From an uncultured Rhodospirillaceae bacterium (GTDB lineage Bacteria; Pseudomonadota; Alphaproteobacteria; Rhodospirillales; Casp-alpha2), in contig CAJWVP010000155.1 in assembly GCA_913048145.1 (NCBI GenBank), positions 1 to 6,966 on the forward strand: a DNA stretch of 6,966 nt, written 5' to 3'. Numbering within the stretch: the stretch's first letter is position 1; each line of letters begins with the position of its first letter. The notes beneath the pieces are model-generated. The model searched no databases. It was given only the letters and a program-made list of their open reading frames with translations, and was not told where the DNA came from. Shown piece after piece: positions 1 to 6,230 of this stretch. Made by a program: the position numbers and the translations under genes.

Positions 1-1
1 T

Positions 2-469
2 GAAACATTATTATGCAATAAAATTAAGAGTCTTAAATTTGAAAATCCCGTTTTTATTGAGGCAGAGAGCTCAAAAATTGGGAATGTACAGATTCCGAGC
101 CCATTGTGGAAAGCTATGCAAAACGCACCTCAAATCTTAGTGACATCCGATCGATCTAAACGCGCTAATTATTTATTGAAAGATTATGTAAACATTAAGA
201 CCAATCAGGAAGGCTTGTTTGCACTTTTCCGGCTTCTGGAAAACTCTGGATTACATACAGTCGCAGAGGAATGTCAAAATTTGAGTGCGAAGCAAGACTG
301 GATATCTCTTGCAAACGTTCTTCTTCAATCGCATTACGACAAAAGATATGACCGTTCTATTAAAAGTCATGAACGTCAAACAATTATGGAGTTCGCGTTG
401 CCCGACCTGAGACCAAAGAATTTTAAATCTTTGGCAAAAAAAATTAGTGAAACTCAATTAGACATCTAG
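2..469 (+). CDS. mnmH: tRNA 2-selenouridine synthase MnmH (SelU/YbbB), C-terminal part, 5' end outside the window
   Basis: The frame is open from base 2 to a TAG stop at 467-469, giving 155 residues, somewhat under half of the roughly 360-residue family length. Known for the family: MnmH replaces sulfur with selenium at C2 of the wobble uridine in tRNA-Lys, -Glu and -Gln, through a geranylated intermediate and using selenophosphate. It has an N-terminal rhodanese domain and a C-terminal P-loop domain. Seen here: only the region after the Walker A motif, including the signature VFIEAESSKIGNVQIP (matching VLEDESRMIGSNHLP in E. coli), a LLKDY segment, and the late HYDKRYDRS motif, equivalent to the E. 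coli YYDPMYRYQ region. The rhodanese cysteine and the P-loop would lie off the left edge. The internal TTG at 104 is not a credible start because homology continues upstream. The gene is AT-rich, unlike those after 1440. The family call is confident; activity cannot be judged from this part. Confidence 0.88.
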   Translation, partial: ETLLCNKIKSLKFENPVFIEAESSKIGNVQIPSPLWKAMQNAPQILVTSDRSKRANYLLKDYVNIKTNQEGLFALFRLLENSGLHTVAEECQNLSAKQDWISLANVLLQSHYDKRYDRSIKSHERQTIMEFALPDLRPKNFKSLAKKISETQLDI

Positions 470-538
470 GGTAGCGTTCTCCATCAAAAGAATAATCACG
501 CTTTAAATTATATAGAAATACACCAAAGAATAAAATAT

Positions 539-1093
539 TTAGCCTCCTTCGGCAGAGATGAAGGAGCCGTGGCCATGCCTTTTCCCATTTTTAAATTCGC
601 CAATATATTTATCCCCACTTTTATATACATAGGTACCTTTACCGTGCTTCTTGCTCGCTTCAAACGTACCAATATATTTGTCCCCATTAGCAAATCTAAA
701 TGTGCCTTGGCCATGTATTTTATCGTCTTTAAATTCACCAACGTATTCGCTGCCATCAGCAAATCGAAATGTACCTGGACCATGTTTTTTGTTGTCTTTA
801 AATTCACCAATGAACTCGTTTCCATTAGCAAAAGTTAATGTGCCCTGGCCTTGTCTTTGACCATCTTGAAATTCACCAACGTATTTATCTCCGTTGGAAA
901 ATATGTAGGTGCCTTGCCCATCTCTTTTACCGTCTTTGTATTCGCCAACATACTGGCCTTTAGCCACGTTAAAGCGATCATTAGAACTAACCGAGCCATT
1001 GACCTGAGTTGACACAGAATCGTCCAAATGCGTGGTCTGACATCCCACGACAAGGAGAACTACGCAAAGAATGGGCAGCAGCTTATGCATCAT
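539..1093 (-). CDS. MORN-repeat lipoprotein
   Basis: This gene encodes 184 residues. Residues 1-18 look like a lipoprotein signal: His3-Lys4, a hydrophobic run (LLPILCVVLLVV) and a lipobox VVGC with the lipidated cysteine at 18. Gln19 follows, so no Asp+2 inner-membrane retention signal is present and outer-membrane attachment is likely. Residues 19-45 form a polar Ser/Asn-rich linker. Residues 46-183 are six consecutive 23-residue MORN repeats of the form YxGEFKDGKxHGxGTFxFANG. Such repeats are known to form an elongated beta-sheet that binds proteins or lipids; no enzymatic domain is present. The start is either of two adjacent ATGs (1091-1093 or 1088-1090). Only a weak GAG lies upstream, and a TATAAT hexamer sits seven bases before the first ATG. 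The gene converges on mnmH with 69 bases between the two stops. Its specific partner or role is unknown. Confidence 0.85.
   Translation of the reverse strand: MMHKLLPILCVVLLVVGCQTTHLDDSVSTQVNGSVSSNDRFNVAKGQYVGEYKDGKRDGQGTYIFSNGDKYVGEFQDGQRQGQGTLTFANGNEFIGEFKDNKKHGPGTFRFADGSEYVGEFKDDKIHGQGTFRFANGDKYIGTFEASKKHGKGTYVYKSGDKYIGEFKNGKRHGHGSFISAEGG
545..958 (-). repeat. Six tandem 69-base units encoding MORN repeats
   Basis: Six direct repeats in the coding frame of the lipoprotein correspond to residues 46-68, 69-91, 92-114, 115-137, 138-160 and 161-183. On the + strand the segment TCTTTAAATTCACCAA recurs exactly in the third and fourth units (coding order), and close variants occur in the others. 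The units differ enough at DNA level to be an old expansion rather than a recent slippage array, although recombination between units could change the copy number. Confidence 0.85.
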
Positions 1094-1443
1094 CTCGATA
1101 TTATAATATAGCTTTTGGATGTTTTGTAGCCATTAGACGGTCCTGAATTTTTCTAAGATATTTTTAGGCCCTCTGAAGAATACCCTGCTGGCATCCTAGG
1201 TGCCTTTTCGTGGGACAGGAAAAACGTTAGAACCGTAATATCAACGTGGATGGCGTGGGTTATAATCTGACAAGGAATTTTATTCTAAATTATTGGTTTT
1301 ATGCACTTAATTACTAATTCCGGCAAGCAACCGTAAGCTTGAAGAGAGGTGAAACGACAACTCAGTTCGATGATCGCTACAATGGCATTGTCGAGGTCGT
1401 TAGTTCGGTTCCGTCCGATTGCTCATACACAAAAACCTGATGT
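1094..1443. other. Gene-free stretch spanning the composition change
   Basis: These 350 bases lie between the MORN lipoprotein start and the gamma-glutamyltransferase stop. Neither strand has a convincing coding frame; the longest + frame at the right end (1318-1440) gives 40 residues resembling nothing I recognise. Base composition changes here from AT-rich to GC-rich. There is a perfect 6-base-arm inverted repeat at 1379-1391 (ACAATGGCATTGT) and a 4-base-arm one at 1368-1376, both short enough to be chance. I see no terminator hairpin with a T-run after the gamma-glutamyltransferase stop, and no tRNA, integrase or insertion-sequence end. Confidence 0.6.
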
Positions 1444-3072
1444 TTAACCAGGGCGACGTTCATGCAACTGACCGCCCACCTGCTCCTCACTCACCGCATC
1501 CCCCCAGGGTGATGAGATCTCCGTGATCCCCTGGTTTTGATCGCCGTCGCGCAACACGCCACTCGGGCAGGCGAAAGCGTAGGGGTAAACCGTGCGTTTG
1601 GTGCGCACAGCCGGGCAGTCCTGGGCGATCGCGGCGGCTACGTCTTCGGGCAAGGCCTCGTCGACGATCACCTGATCGGCCAAGCTGCAGTCGATGCGGC
1701 CCTGGTGGAAGGCATCCTCCAAACTCATGCCGAAGTCGGTCAGAAACGAGGTCAGTTGCAGAACCGCCGACATAATCTTGCGCCCTCCCGATGCGCCGAG
1801 GCTGAACATCCGTCCCCCGTCGACGCCGATCACCGGGCAGATGTTGGTGAGGCAGCGCTTGTCTGGGGCGAGCGAATTGGGGCGCCCCGGTTCCGGATCA
1901 AACCAGAGAATCCCGTTGTTCATCAAAATCCCACTTGCTGGCAACATCACCTTGGACCCGAAAATTGACAGCAGGGTCTGGGTCACCACCACCATGTTAC
2001 CCCACTTGTCAACGACCGAGAAACTAGTGGTGCAGGTCTGCGCACGCGCGCCATCCACGTCGCCCATGGCGCCCAGTCGTGCGTCCTGGGCGACGTGGAT
2101 GGCCCGCGCAAGCTGACGGAAGTCTGCGGCGACGGGCTCACCAGGGGTCTGCGCATAGCGTTCAAGGTCAACGCCGTTCAGGGCCGCCGCCATGGTGGAG
2201 CCGGCCGTCAGCTCCGGCGATAGGCGCAGCTCAGCGTCGCCGTGATTGTAGATTAGCGGGGCCATCTCCCGGGCGTGATAGTTCTGCAGATCGCCAAGGC
2301 GTAGGCTGCCGCCCAAGCGTTGCACGTCGCCGGCGATGGATCGGGCCAGGTCCCCTTCGTAAAAGTCGCGGGCGCCGGCCTCGGCCAACCGTTTCAGAGT
2401 CCCGGCCACCACCGAGAGGTCGAGCCTTTCGCCAACCACGGCGGTCCAGGGCGCTGTTGGCGCGTTGCCGTCACGCAGAAACACCCGGCTGGCTTCCGGG
2501 TCGGCGGCCAGATCGGCGACACAGGCCACCGTCATCAACGAAGTGTACCAATCGATGCGGGGGCCAGCCTCGGCCAGCGCGATGGCGGGCTGCAGGAGGT
2601 CCATCCAGGGCATGGTGGCGTGCTTTGCGTGCGCCGTGGCCATACCGTCCACTAGGCCTGGCACGGCAATGGCCGATGGGCCCTTCAGGTTGCGGTCCCC
2701 CTCCACCCGGGTCCAGGGGAAAAGGTCGTCAGCAACGCCGTCGGTGAGGGGGAAGTCAGCCGGGTCGAGGCCGGCGGGCGAGCGCATGTTGAAGTCGATG
2801 ACCGAGGTCTCGTTCGTGTCGGCCTTATAGACGATCATCGCGCCGCCACCTCCTGGGCCACTCATCCAGGGCTCGGCGACGCCGATTGAGAAGGACGTGG
2901 CGATGGCCGCATCAACGGCGTTACCGCCCTCGGCCAGGGCCGCAGCACCGGCCATTGCGGCCACGCGGTGCTGCGCGGCAACGATGCCGCCCGATGAGGT
3001 TGTCACGGTCTTCCGGACGACCTGACTCTGCGAGAAATTGGAAAGATCAGCGATGGTATCGACAATGGTCAT
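1444..3072 (-). CDS. Gamma-glutamyltransferase-family Ntn hydrolase (cytoplasmic, atypical)
   Basis: This gene encodes 542 residues, the normal family length. Family members self-cleave before a threonine that becomes the nucleophile, then hydrolyse or transfer gamma-glutamyl groups; relatives act as cephalosporin/glutaryl acylases. Seen: a glycine-rich SGPGGGG near residues 71-77; the processing site CTTSFSVVDKWGN, with the predicted nucleophile Thr348 as first residue of the small subunit; NNGILWFDPEPGRPNS near 385-400; KRCLTNICPVI near 405; and the oxyanion-type GASGG at 426-430. No signal peptide is visible, unlike periplasmic GGTs. The usual FRE(T/M)AP segment reads DFNMRSPAG (93-101), so the acidic residue after arginine is missing and the substrate may not be glutathione. 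The frame is open upstream to a TTG at 3141, but the ATG at 3072 is preferred because a purine-rich site precedes it and the upstream 23 residues look non-native. The rraA-like gene lies 122 bases upstream on the same strand. Confidence 0.85.
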   Translation of the reverse strand: MTIVDTIADLSNFSQSQVVRKTVTTSSGGIVAAQHRVAAMAGAAALAEGGNAVDAAIATSFSIGVAEPWMSGPGGGGAMIVYKADTNETSVIDFNMRSPAGLDPADFPLTDGVADDLFPWTRVEGDRNLKGPSAIAVPGLVDGMATAHAKHATMPWMDLLQPAIALAEAGPRIDWYTSLMTVACVADLAADPEASRVFLRDGNAPTAPWTAVVGERLDLSVVAGTLKRLAEAGARDFYEGDLARSIAGDVQRLGGSLRLGDLQNYHAREMAPLIYNHGDAELRLSPELTAGSTMAAALNGVDLERYAQTPGEPVAADFRQLARAIHVAQDARLGAMGDVDGARAQTCTTSFSVVDKWGNMVVVTQTLLSIFGSKVMLPASGILMNNGILWFDPEPGRPNSLAPDKRCLTNICPVIGVDGGRMFSLGASGGRKIMSAVLQLTSFLTDFGMSLEDAFHQGRIDCSLADQVIVDEALPEDVAAAIAQDCPAVRTKRTVYPYAFACPSGVLRDGDQNQGITEISSPWGDAVSEEQVGGQLHERRPG

Positions 3073-3083
3073 GGCGTGGTATT

Positions 3084-3090
3084 CCCCCCT
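3084..3090 (-). promoter_or_regulatory. Ribosome binding site deciding the gamma-glutamyltransferase start
   Basis: AGGGGGG on the - strand lies 11 bases before the ATG at 3070-3072, extended upstream by further GA-rich sequence. The spacing is slightly long, but it is the best site near any candidate start and argues against the TTG start at 3141. Confidence 0.5.
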
Positions 3091-3194
3091 CTCTGAGCCT
3101 AAGACTCGGGCGCAGTGTAACCGCCTGCCCCCGTCACCCAAGCCTCAAAAGGTATATCAGGGCCTCTGACGATGATATTTGCGGGCCGAGCGGC

Positions 3195-3917
3195 CTAGCG
3201 ACCCGTCTTCTCCCGCCAAGCGGCGTAGTCCGCCTGGGCCTTTTCCGACGTAGCCGGGTAAAGCCCAATGACCGCCGCGCCGGCCTTGACCTGTTCGGTG
3301 ACAAAATCCTCGAAGGCCGTCATCTCCGTCGACTCGTGGGCGATGTCGTCGACCATGTGCAGCGGAATTACGATGACCCCTTCTTGATCACCAACAATCA
3401 CATCACCGGGAAACACGGCCACGTCGCCGCAGCCGATGGGGCCGTTCAGTTCGATGGCCTGGTGGATGGTCAGATTGGTCGGCGCAGAGGGGCGGTTATG
3501 GTAGGACGGGATGTCCATCTGTCCGATTTCGGGTGCGTCCCGGAACCCACCGTCCGTGACCACCCCGGCGACGCCACGCTTCATCATCCGGGTCACGAGG
3601 ATAGATCCGGCGGACGCGGCGCGCGGGTCCTTTCGACTGTCGATAATCATGACATGCCCGGGTGGAATTTCCTCCACACCCACGCGCTGCGGATGGGTCG
3701 GGTCCTGGAACACGGAGAGAGGGTTGAGATCCTCGCGCGCTGGAATATAGCGGAGCGTGTAGGCCTGGCCGACCATGTTCCAAGGCTTCGGCGAAACGGG
3801 CCGCACATCCTGGATGAACTGGTTCTTCAGGCCGACCTTGAACAGCGCGGTGGAAATGGTAGCCGTCGAGACCTTCATCAGCTTGTCGCGGGCCTTGGCG
3901 CTGAGAGATGTGGTCAT
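3195..3917 (-). CDS. RraA-family protein, probable class II pyruvate aldolase / oxaloacetate decarboxylase-like
   Basis: This gene encodes 240 residues. RraA-fold proteins include the RNase E inhibitor RraA, but also metal-dependent 4-hydroxy-4-methyl-2-oxoglutarate aldolases and oxaloacetate decarboxylases, usually trimers or hexamers in the cytoplasm. Seen: AGSILVTRMMKRGVAGVVTD from residue 103, running into GGFRD with the metal/substrate-binding Arg126-Asp127 pair, then the later GDVIVGDQEGVIVIP (171-185) typical of the family. The N-terminal extension and a longer C-terminal helical tail (to 240, against about 160 in E. coli RraA) favour the aldolase-like subgroup over the RNase regulator. 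A Shine-Dalgarno sits seven bases before the ATG, and the gene begins 14 bases after the dehydratase stop, so the two are almost surely co-transcribed. That position suggests it cleaves the 2-keto-3-deoxy acid made by the dehydratase. This is inference; the exact substrate is not readable from sequence. Confidence 0.85.
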   Translation of the reverse strand: MTTSLSAKARDKLMKVSTATISTALFKVGLKNQFIQDVRPVSPKPWNMVGQAYTLRYIPAREDLNPLSVFQDPTHPQRVGVEEIPPGHVMIIDSRKDPRAASAGSILVTRMMKRGVAGVVTDGGFRDAPEIGQMDIPSYHNRPSAPTNLTIHQAIELNGPIGCGDVAVFPGDVIVGDQEGVIVIPLHMVDDIAHESTEMTAFEDFVTEQVKAGAAVIGLYPATSEKAQADYAAWREKTGR

Positions 3918-3924
3918 GCGTAAT

Positions 3925-3929
3925 CTCCT
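3925..3929 (-). promoter_or_regulatory. Ribosome binding site of the RraA-family gene
   Basis: AGGAG on the - strand is seven bases before the ATG at 3915-3917 and lies inside the 14-base gap after the dehydratase stop. This fixes the start and supports translation from a shared transcript. Confidence 0.8.
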
Positions 3930-3931
3930 GC

Positions 3932-5671
3932 CTAGAAGATATCGGGCTCCGCCACGGGCGCGCCGAAATCGGTCTTCATGAAATCAAAATCACAGCCGTC
4001 CGGGGCCTGTTCAATGTGGCGCGAAAAGACCCAGCCGTACCCCCGTTCGAACCGGGGCGGCAATGGCTTCCACGCGGCCTTACGCCGTGCCAGTTCCTCG
4101 TCGCTGACTTCCATCTGAATGAGACGGTTCTTTACGTCGACAGTGATCATGTCGCTAGTCTGCACCAGGGCCAACGGTCCGCCGATGTAGGATTCGGGTG
4201 CCACGTGCAACACGCAGGCCCCGTAGCTGGTGCCGCTCATGCGCGCGTCGGAAATGCGGAGCATGTCGCGCACGCCCTGCTTCACCAGCTTTGTCGGCAC
4301 CGGCAGCATACCCCATTCAGGCATACCCGGCCCGCCTATCGGCCCGGCGTTCCGGAGGATCATCACATGGTCGGCGGTAGCGTCGAGGTTCTCGTCATTT
4401 ACGGCCGCCTTCATGGCAGGATAGTCGTCATAGACCAGCGCTGGGCCCGTGTGCTTGAGGAACCTGTTGTCCATGGCCGAAACCTTCATCACGCACCCGT
4501 CGGGGGCCAGGTTCCCCTTCAAAACTACCAGCGCGCCGGAGTCGTAGATGGGGTTGTCAACGGTCCGGATGATGTCGTCGTTATAGACCTTAGCCTTGGC
4601 GATGTTCGCACCGATGGGCTTGCCATTGACGGTCTTGGCGTCGCCGTCCAAGTGAGCCTCAATACGCTTCAGCATGGCCCTCAGCCCGCCGGCGTAAAAG
4701 AAATCTTCCATCAGATAAGTATCGCCGTTTGGACGGATGTTGGCGATTACCGGCACTTCGCGGCCAATACGGTCGAAGTCATCCAGGCTGATGTCAAAAC
4801 CGGCGCGCCGGCCCATGGCCACGACGTGGACAATGGCGTTGGTCGAACATCCCATGGCCATGGCCGCGGCGATGGCGTTCGCGAAAGAGGAACGCGACAG
4901 GAAGTCGCTGGGCTTCAGGTCTTCCCAGGCCATCTCGACGATGCGCCGGCCGGTCTGCGTCGCCAGGCGAATGTGGCCGGCATCGGGTGCTGGAATGGAA
5001 GCGCCGCCCGGCAGGATAAAGCCCAAGGTCTCGGCTATTGAGGTCATAGTTGATGCCGTACCCATGGTCATGCAGTGGCCGTAGGAACGCGCAATTCCCT
5101 CCTCTACCTCGGTCCAGTCGTCCTGGGTCATCTTGCCTTCGCGCAAGTCATCCCAGTACCTCCATGAATCGGAGCCGCTGCCCAGACGCTGGCCTTTCCA
5201 ATTGCCGTTCAACATGGGCCCGGCCGGAAAGAAGATGGCGGGAATATCCATGGAAATAGCGCCCATGGTCAGCCCCGGCGTGGTCTTATCACAGCCCCCC
5301 ATAAGCACACAGGCATCAACGGGGTGCGAGCGCAAAAGCTCCTCCGTCTCCATAGCCAGAAAATTCCTGTACAGCATGGTGGTCGGCTTGACGATGGGCT
5401 CGGCAAGCGAGATGGCCGGTAATTCGATGGGGAAGCCGCCGGCCTGAAGGATGCCGCGCTTCACATGTTCTACGCGATCCTTGAAGTGTGTGTGGCAGTG
5501 GGCAATGTCGGACCAAGTGTTGATTATCCCGATAATTGGCTTACCCGACCAATCCTCCGTGTCGTAGCCCATTTGCATGGTTCGGGACCGGTGCCCAAAG
5601 GAACGCAGGTCCGTGGCACCGTACCAACGATGTGAACGAAGCTTTTGCGGCTTCTTTCGTGTCCCACTCAT
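3932..5671 (-). CDS. IlvD/Edd-family sugar-acid dehydratase, L-arabinonate dehydratase-like
   Basis: Starting at the ATG at 5671 the protein has 579 residues. Members dehydrate a sugar acid to a 2-keto-3-deoxy acid using a [2Fe-2S] cluster and Mg2+. Seen: NTWSDIAHC with Cys59; GGCDKTTPG with Cys127 and the adjacent Asp-Lys; GHCMTMGTAST with Cys200; CSTNAIVH near 275-282; and ARMSGTSYG near 477-485 with the catalytic Ser480. From memory, length and these positions coincide with the Rhizobium leguminosarum L-arabinonate dehydratase (579 residues; Cys59, Cys127, Cys200, Ser480), and the three cysteines indicate the [2Fe-2S] type. This fits a pentonate or hexonate dehydratase better than the branched-chain amino-acid enzyme IlvD. 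The frame is open to a TTG at 5683, but the ATG is preferred; no strong Shine-Dalgarno serves either start. It is the first gene of a - strand group with the RraA-like gene 14 bases downstream. The precise sugar acid is uncertain. Confidence 0.9.
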   Translation of the reverse strand: MSGTRKKPQKLRSHRWYGATDLRSFGHRSRTMQMGYDTEDWSGKPIIGIINTWSDIAHCHTHFKDRVEHVKRGILQAGGFPIELPAISLAEPIVKPTTMLYRNFLAMETEELLRSHPVDACVLMGGCDKTTPGLTMGAISMDIPAIFFPAGPMLNGNWKGQRLGSGSDSWRYWDDLREGKMTQDDWTEVEEGIARSYGHCMTMGTASTMTSIAETLGFILPGGASIPAPDAGHIRLATQTGRRIVEMAWEDLKPSDFLSRSSFANAIAAAMAMGCSTNAIVHVVAMGRRAGFDISLDDFDRIGREVPVIANIRPNGDTYLMEDFFYAGGLRAMLKRIEAHLDGDAKTVNGKPIGANIAKAKVYNDDIIRTVDNPIYDSGALVVLKGNLAPDGCVMKVSAMDNRFLKHTGPALVYDDYPAMKAAVNDENLDATADHVMILRNAGPIGGPGMPEWGMLPVPTKLVKQGVRDMLRISDARMSGTSYGACVLHVAPESYIGGPLALVQTSDMITVDVKNRLIQMEVSDEELARRKAAWKPLPPRFERGYGWVFSRHIEQAPDGCDFDFMKTDFGAPVAEPDIF

Positions 5672-5717
5672 AGATTCACGCAAATCCGTCGAAGAGAGCG
5701 AATATGATGGCCATCAA

Positions 5718-5804
5718 CTAGAAGCCTTCGCTCGTCGCACTGCTGGCAGGTGCCAGCAATGCTAACGCGCTAATCATATCGGTAGCCGCCAATTTCTTAG
5801 GCAT
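5718..5804 (-). pseudogene. 28-codon stub with a signal-peptide-like sequence, probably the broken start of an exported protein
   Basis: An excellent Shine-Dalgarno and ATG lead into MPKKLAATDMISALALLAPA and eight more residues, ending at a TAG. The Lys-Lys start, the alanine/leucine-rich core and the following Ala/Ser stretch resemble the signal peptide of a periplasmic solute-binding protein, a gene type often beside sugar-acid dehydratases. No further match continues past the stop, and the dehydratase ATG is only 46 bases downstream. The likeliest reading is the remnant 5' end of a deleted binding-protein gene. A genuine short leader peptide for the dehydratase operon is the alternative. 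Both readings are inference. Confidence 0.4.
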
Positions 5805-5810
5805 GATTAT

Positions 5811-5816
5811 CCCTCC
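5811..5816 (-). promoter_or_regulatory. Strong Shine-Dalgarno before the 28-codon stub
   Basis: GGAGGG on the - strand lies six bases before the ATG at 5802-5804, and a TAA of another frame (5818-5820) lies just upstream. It is the strongest such site in the window although the frame it serves is only 28 codons, which supports a once functional gene start. Confidence 0.55.
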
Positions 5817-5817
5817 A

Positions 5818-5895
5818 TTAAAGCTGTATGACACTATCATCAAGCGTTTCAATTAGTGCCACAAGATCCTCCGGAGATCCAAATAAGATGAAGCT
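5818..5895 (-). pseudogene. Possible C-terminal end of a lost upstream gene
   Basis: On the - strand one frame reads FILFGSPEDLVALIETLDDS followed by four residues and a TAA. The TAA sits directly before the Shine-Dalgarno of the 28-codon stub, the spacing of consecutive genes in an operon. The sequence looks protein-like (a G-S-P-E-D helix start, then an amphipathic helix), but upstream the frame closes at a TAG near 5950 and no family can be named. The right end meets the + strand regulator remnant, so a recombination joint near 5890-5900 is possible. This is a weak call based on context. Confidence 0.2.
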
Positions 5896-6170
5896 TGGTC
5901 GCCAACAATCAGTTCCACCATAATTATGTCGAGCGCGCCCACGTTGCTAGGCTTTGGCGGCTGATACGTGATTGACGAGGTCACTACGGCCGTACCCACG
6001 GGCTCTATCATGACAAATCGAGCCGTCGGGAAGTCGACATCAATGAACACGAAGCCATCATTGTGGCATTGGCCAACCGCGATCTGAACGATGCCGGATC
6101 AGCGTTCCAGTCCCAGCTTGGGAAAACCTTGGGCATCGTCCACTTAATCCGCACCCAGTTTCCGGACTAA
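5892..6170 (+). pseudogene. Remnant of a GntR-family regulator, C-terminal FCD domain only
   Basis: On the + strand one frame reads through FCD-like sequence to a TAA at 6168-6170. Recognisable parts are NNQFHHNYVERAHVARLWRL (5907-5963), matching the family's FH-containing helix, then SRREVDINEHEAIIVALANR (6021-6080), with the characteristic E-H-x-A-I helix whose histidine is a metal or ligand contact, and a closing helix to QFPD. FCD domains are the effector-binding half of FadR-type GntR repressors, which commonly control sugar-acid operons. A TGA at 5973 interrupts the domain and another at 5889 closes it upstream. The DNA-binding half is absent: it would fall inside the dehydratase gene. 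It is therefore a truncated pseudogene, possibly the former local regulator of this cluster. The family call is fairly sure; the former target is inference. Confidence 0.65.
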
Positions 6171-6183
6171 TTTCTTTAAGATG

Positions 6184-6199
6184 AAACGATAAAACGATA
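6184..6199 (+). repeat. Tandem pair of AAACGATA upstream of the PhyH-family gene
   Basis: Two perfect adjacent copies of AAACGATA lie 31-46 bases before the ATG at 6231, in the AT-rich leader of the dioxygenase gene. GATAAT at 6196-6201 could act as a -10 element, but no convincing -35 is seen. It could be an operator half-site pair or chance. Confidence 0.3.
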
Positions 6200-6218
6200 A
6201 TAAGATAGGGCCTAAACT

Positions 6219-6223
6219 AGGAG
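6219..6223 (+). promoter_or_regulatory. Ribosome binding site of the PhyH-family gene
   Basis: AGGAG lies seven bases before the ATG at 6231, ideal spacing, and fixes the start of a gene whose 3' end is outside the window. Confidence 0.85.
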
Positions 6224-6230
6224 TAACTTG

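Noticed and set aside
569..860. + strand frames opposite the MORN gene with internally repeated peptides
   Set aside because: Their repetition comes from the 69-base MORN units read backward; the lipobox and MORN consensus are in the - frame.
3184..3195. Perfect inverted repeat GGCCG-AG-CGGCC at the end of the RraA-like gene as a terminator
   Set aside because: The loop is only two bases, the stem is five pairs and no T-run follows, so it is unlikely to terminate transcription.
3195..3917. True RraA regulator of RNase E
   Set aside because: The protein is about 80 residues longer than E. coli RraA and is tightly coupled to a sugar-acid dehydratase, which favours an aldolase or decarboxylase role, although the fold alone cannot exclude the other.
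3908..5041. Long + strand open frame opposite the dehydratase
   Set aside because: It is antisense to a gene with all catalytic motifs, its residue make-up is Arg/His/Gly-rich with no recognisable motif, and long antisense frames are common in GC-rich coding DNA. The same applies to the + strand frames at 2079-2747 and 2886-3923.
5889..5975. TGA read as tryptophan (recoded genetic code), prompted by two in-frame TGA codons in the regulator remnant and by no gene in the window using TGA as its stop
   Set aside because: All tryptophans in the dehydratase, RraA-like and GGT genes use TGG and their frames are never interrupted by TGA. The regulator also lacks its DNA-binding half, so decay explains it better.
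5853..6050. 65-residue - strand open frame in the intergenic region
   Set aside because: It starts with GTG, lacks a Shine-Dalgarno and lies opposite the recognisable FCD sequence, so it is most likely a shadow.
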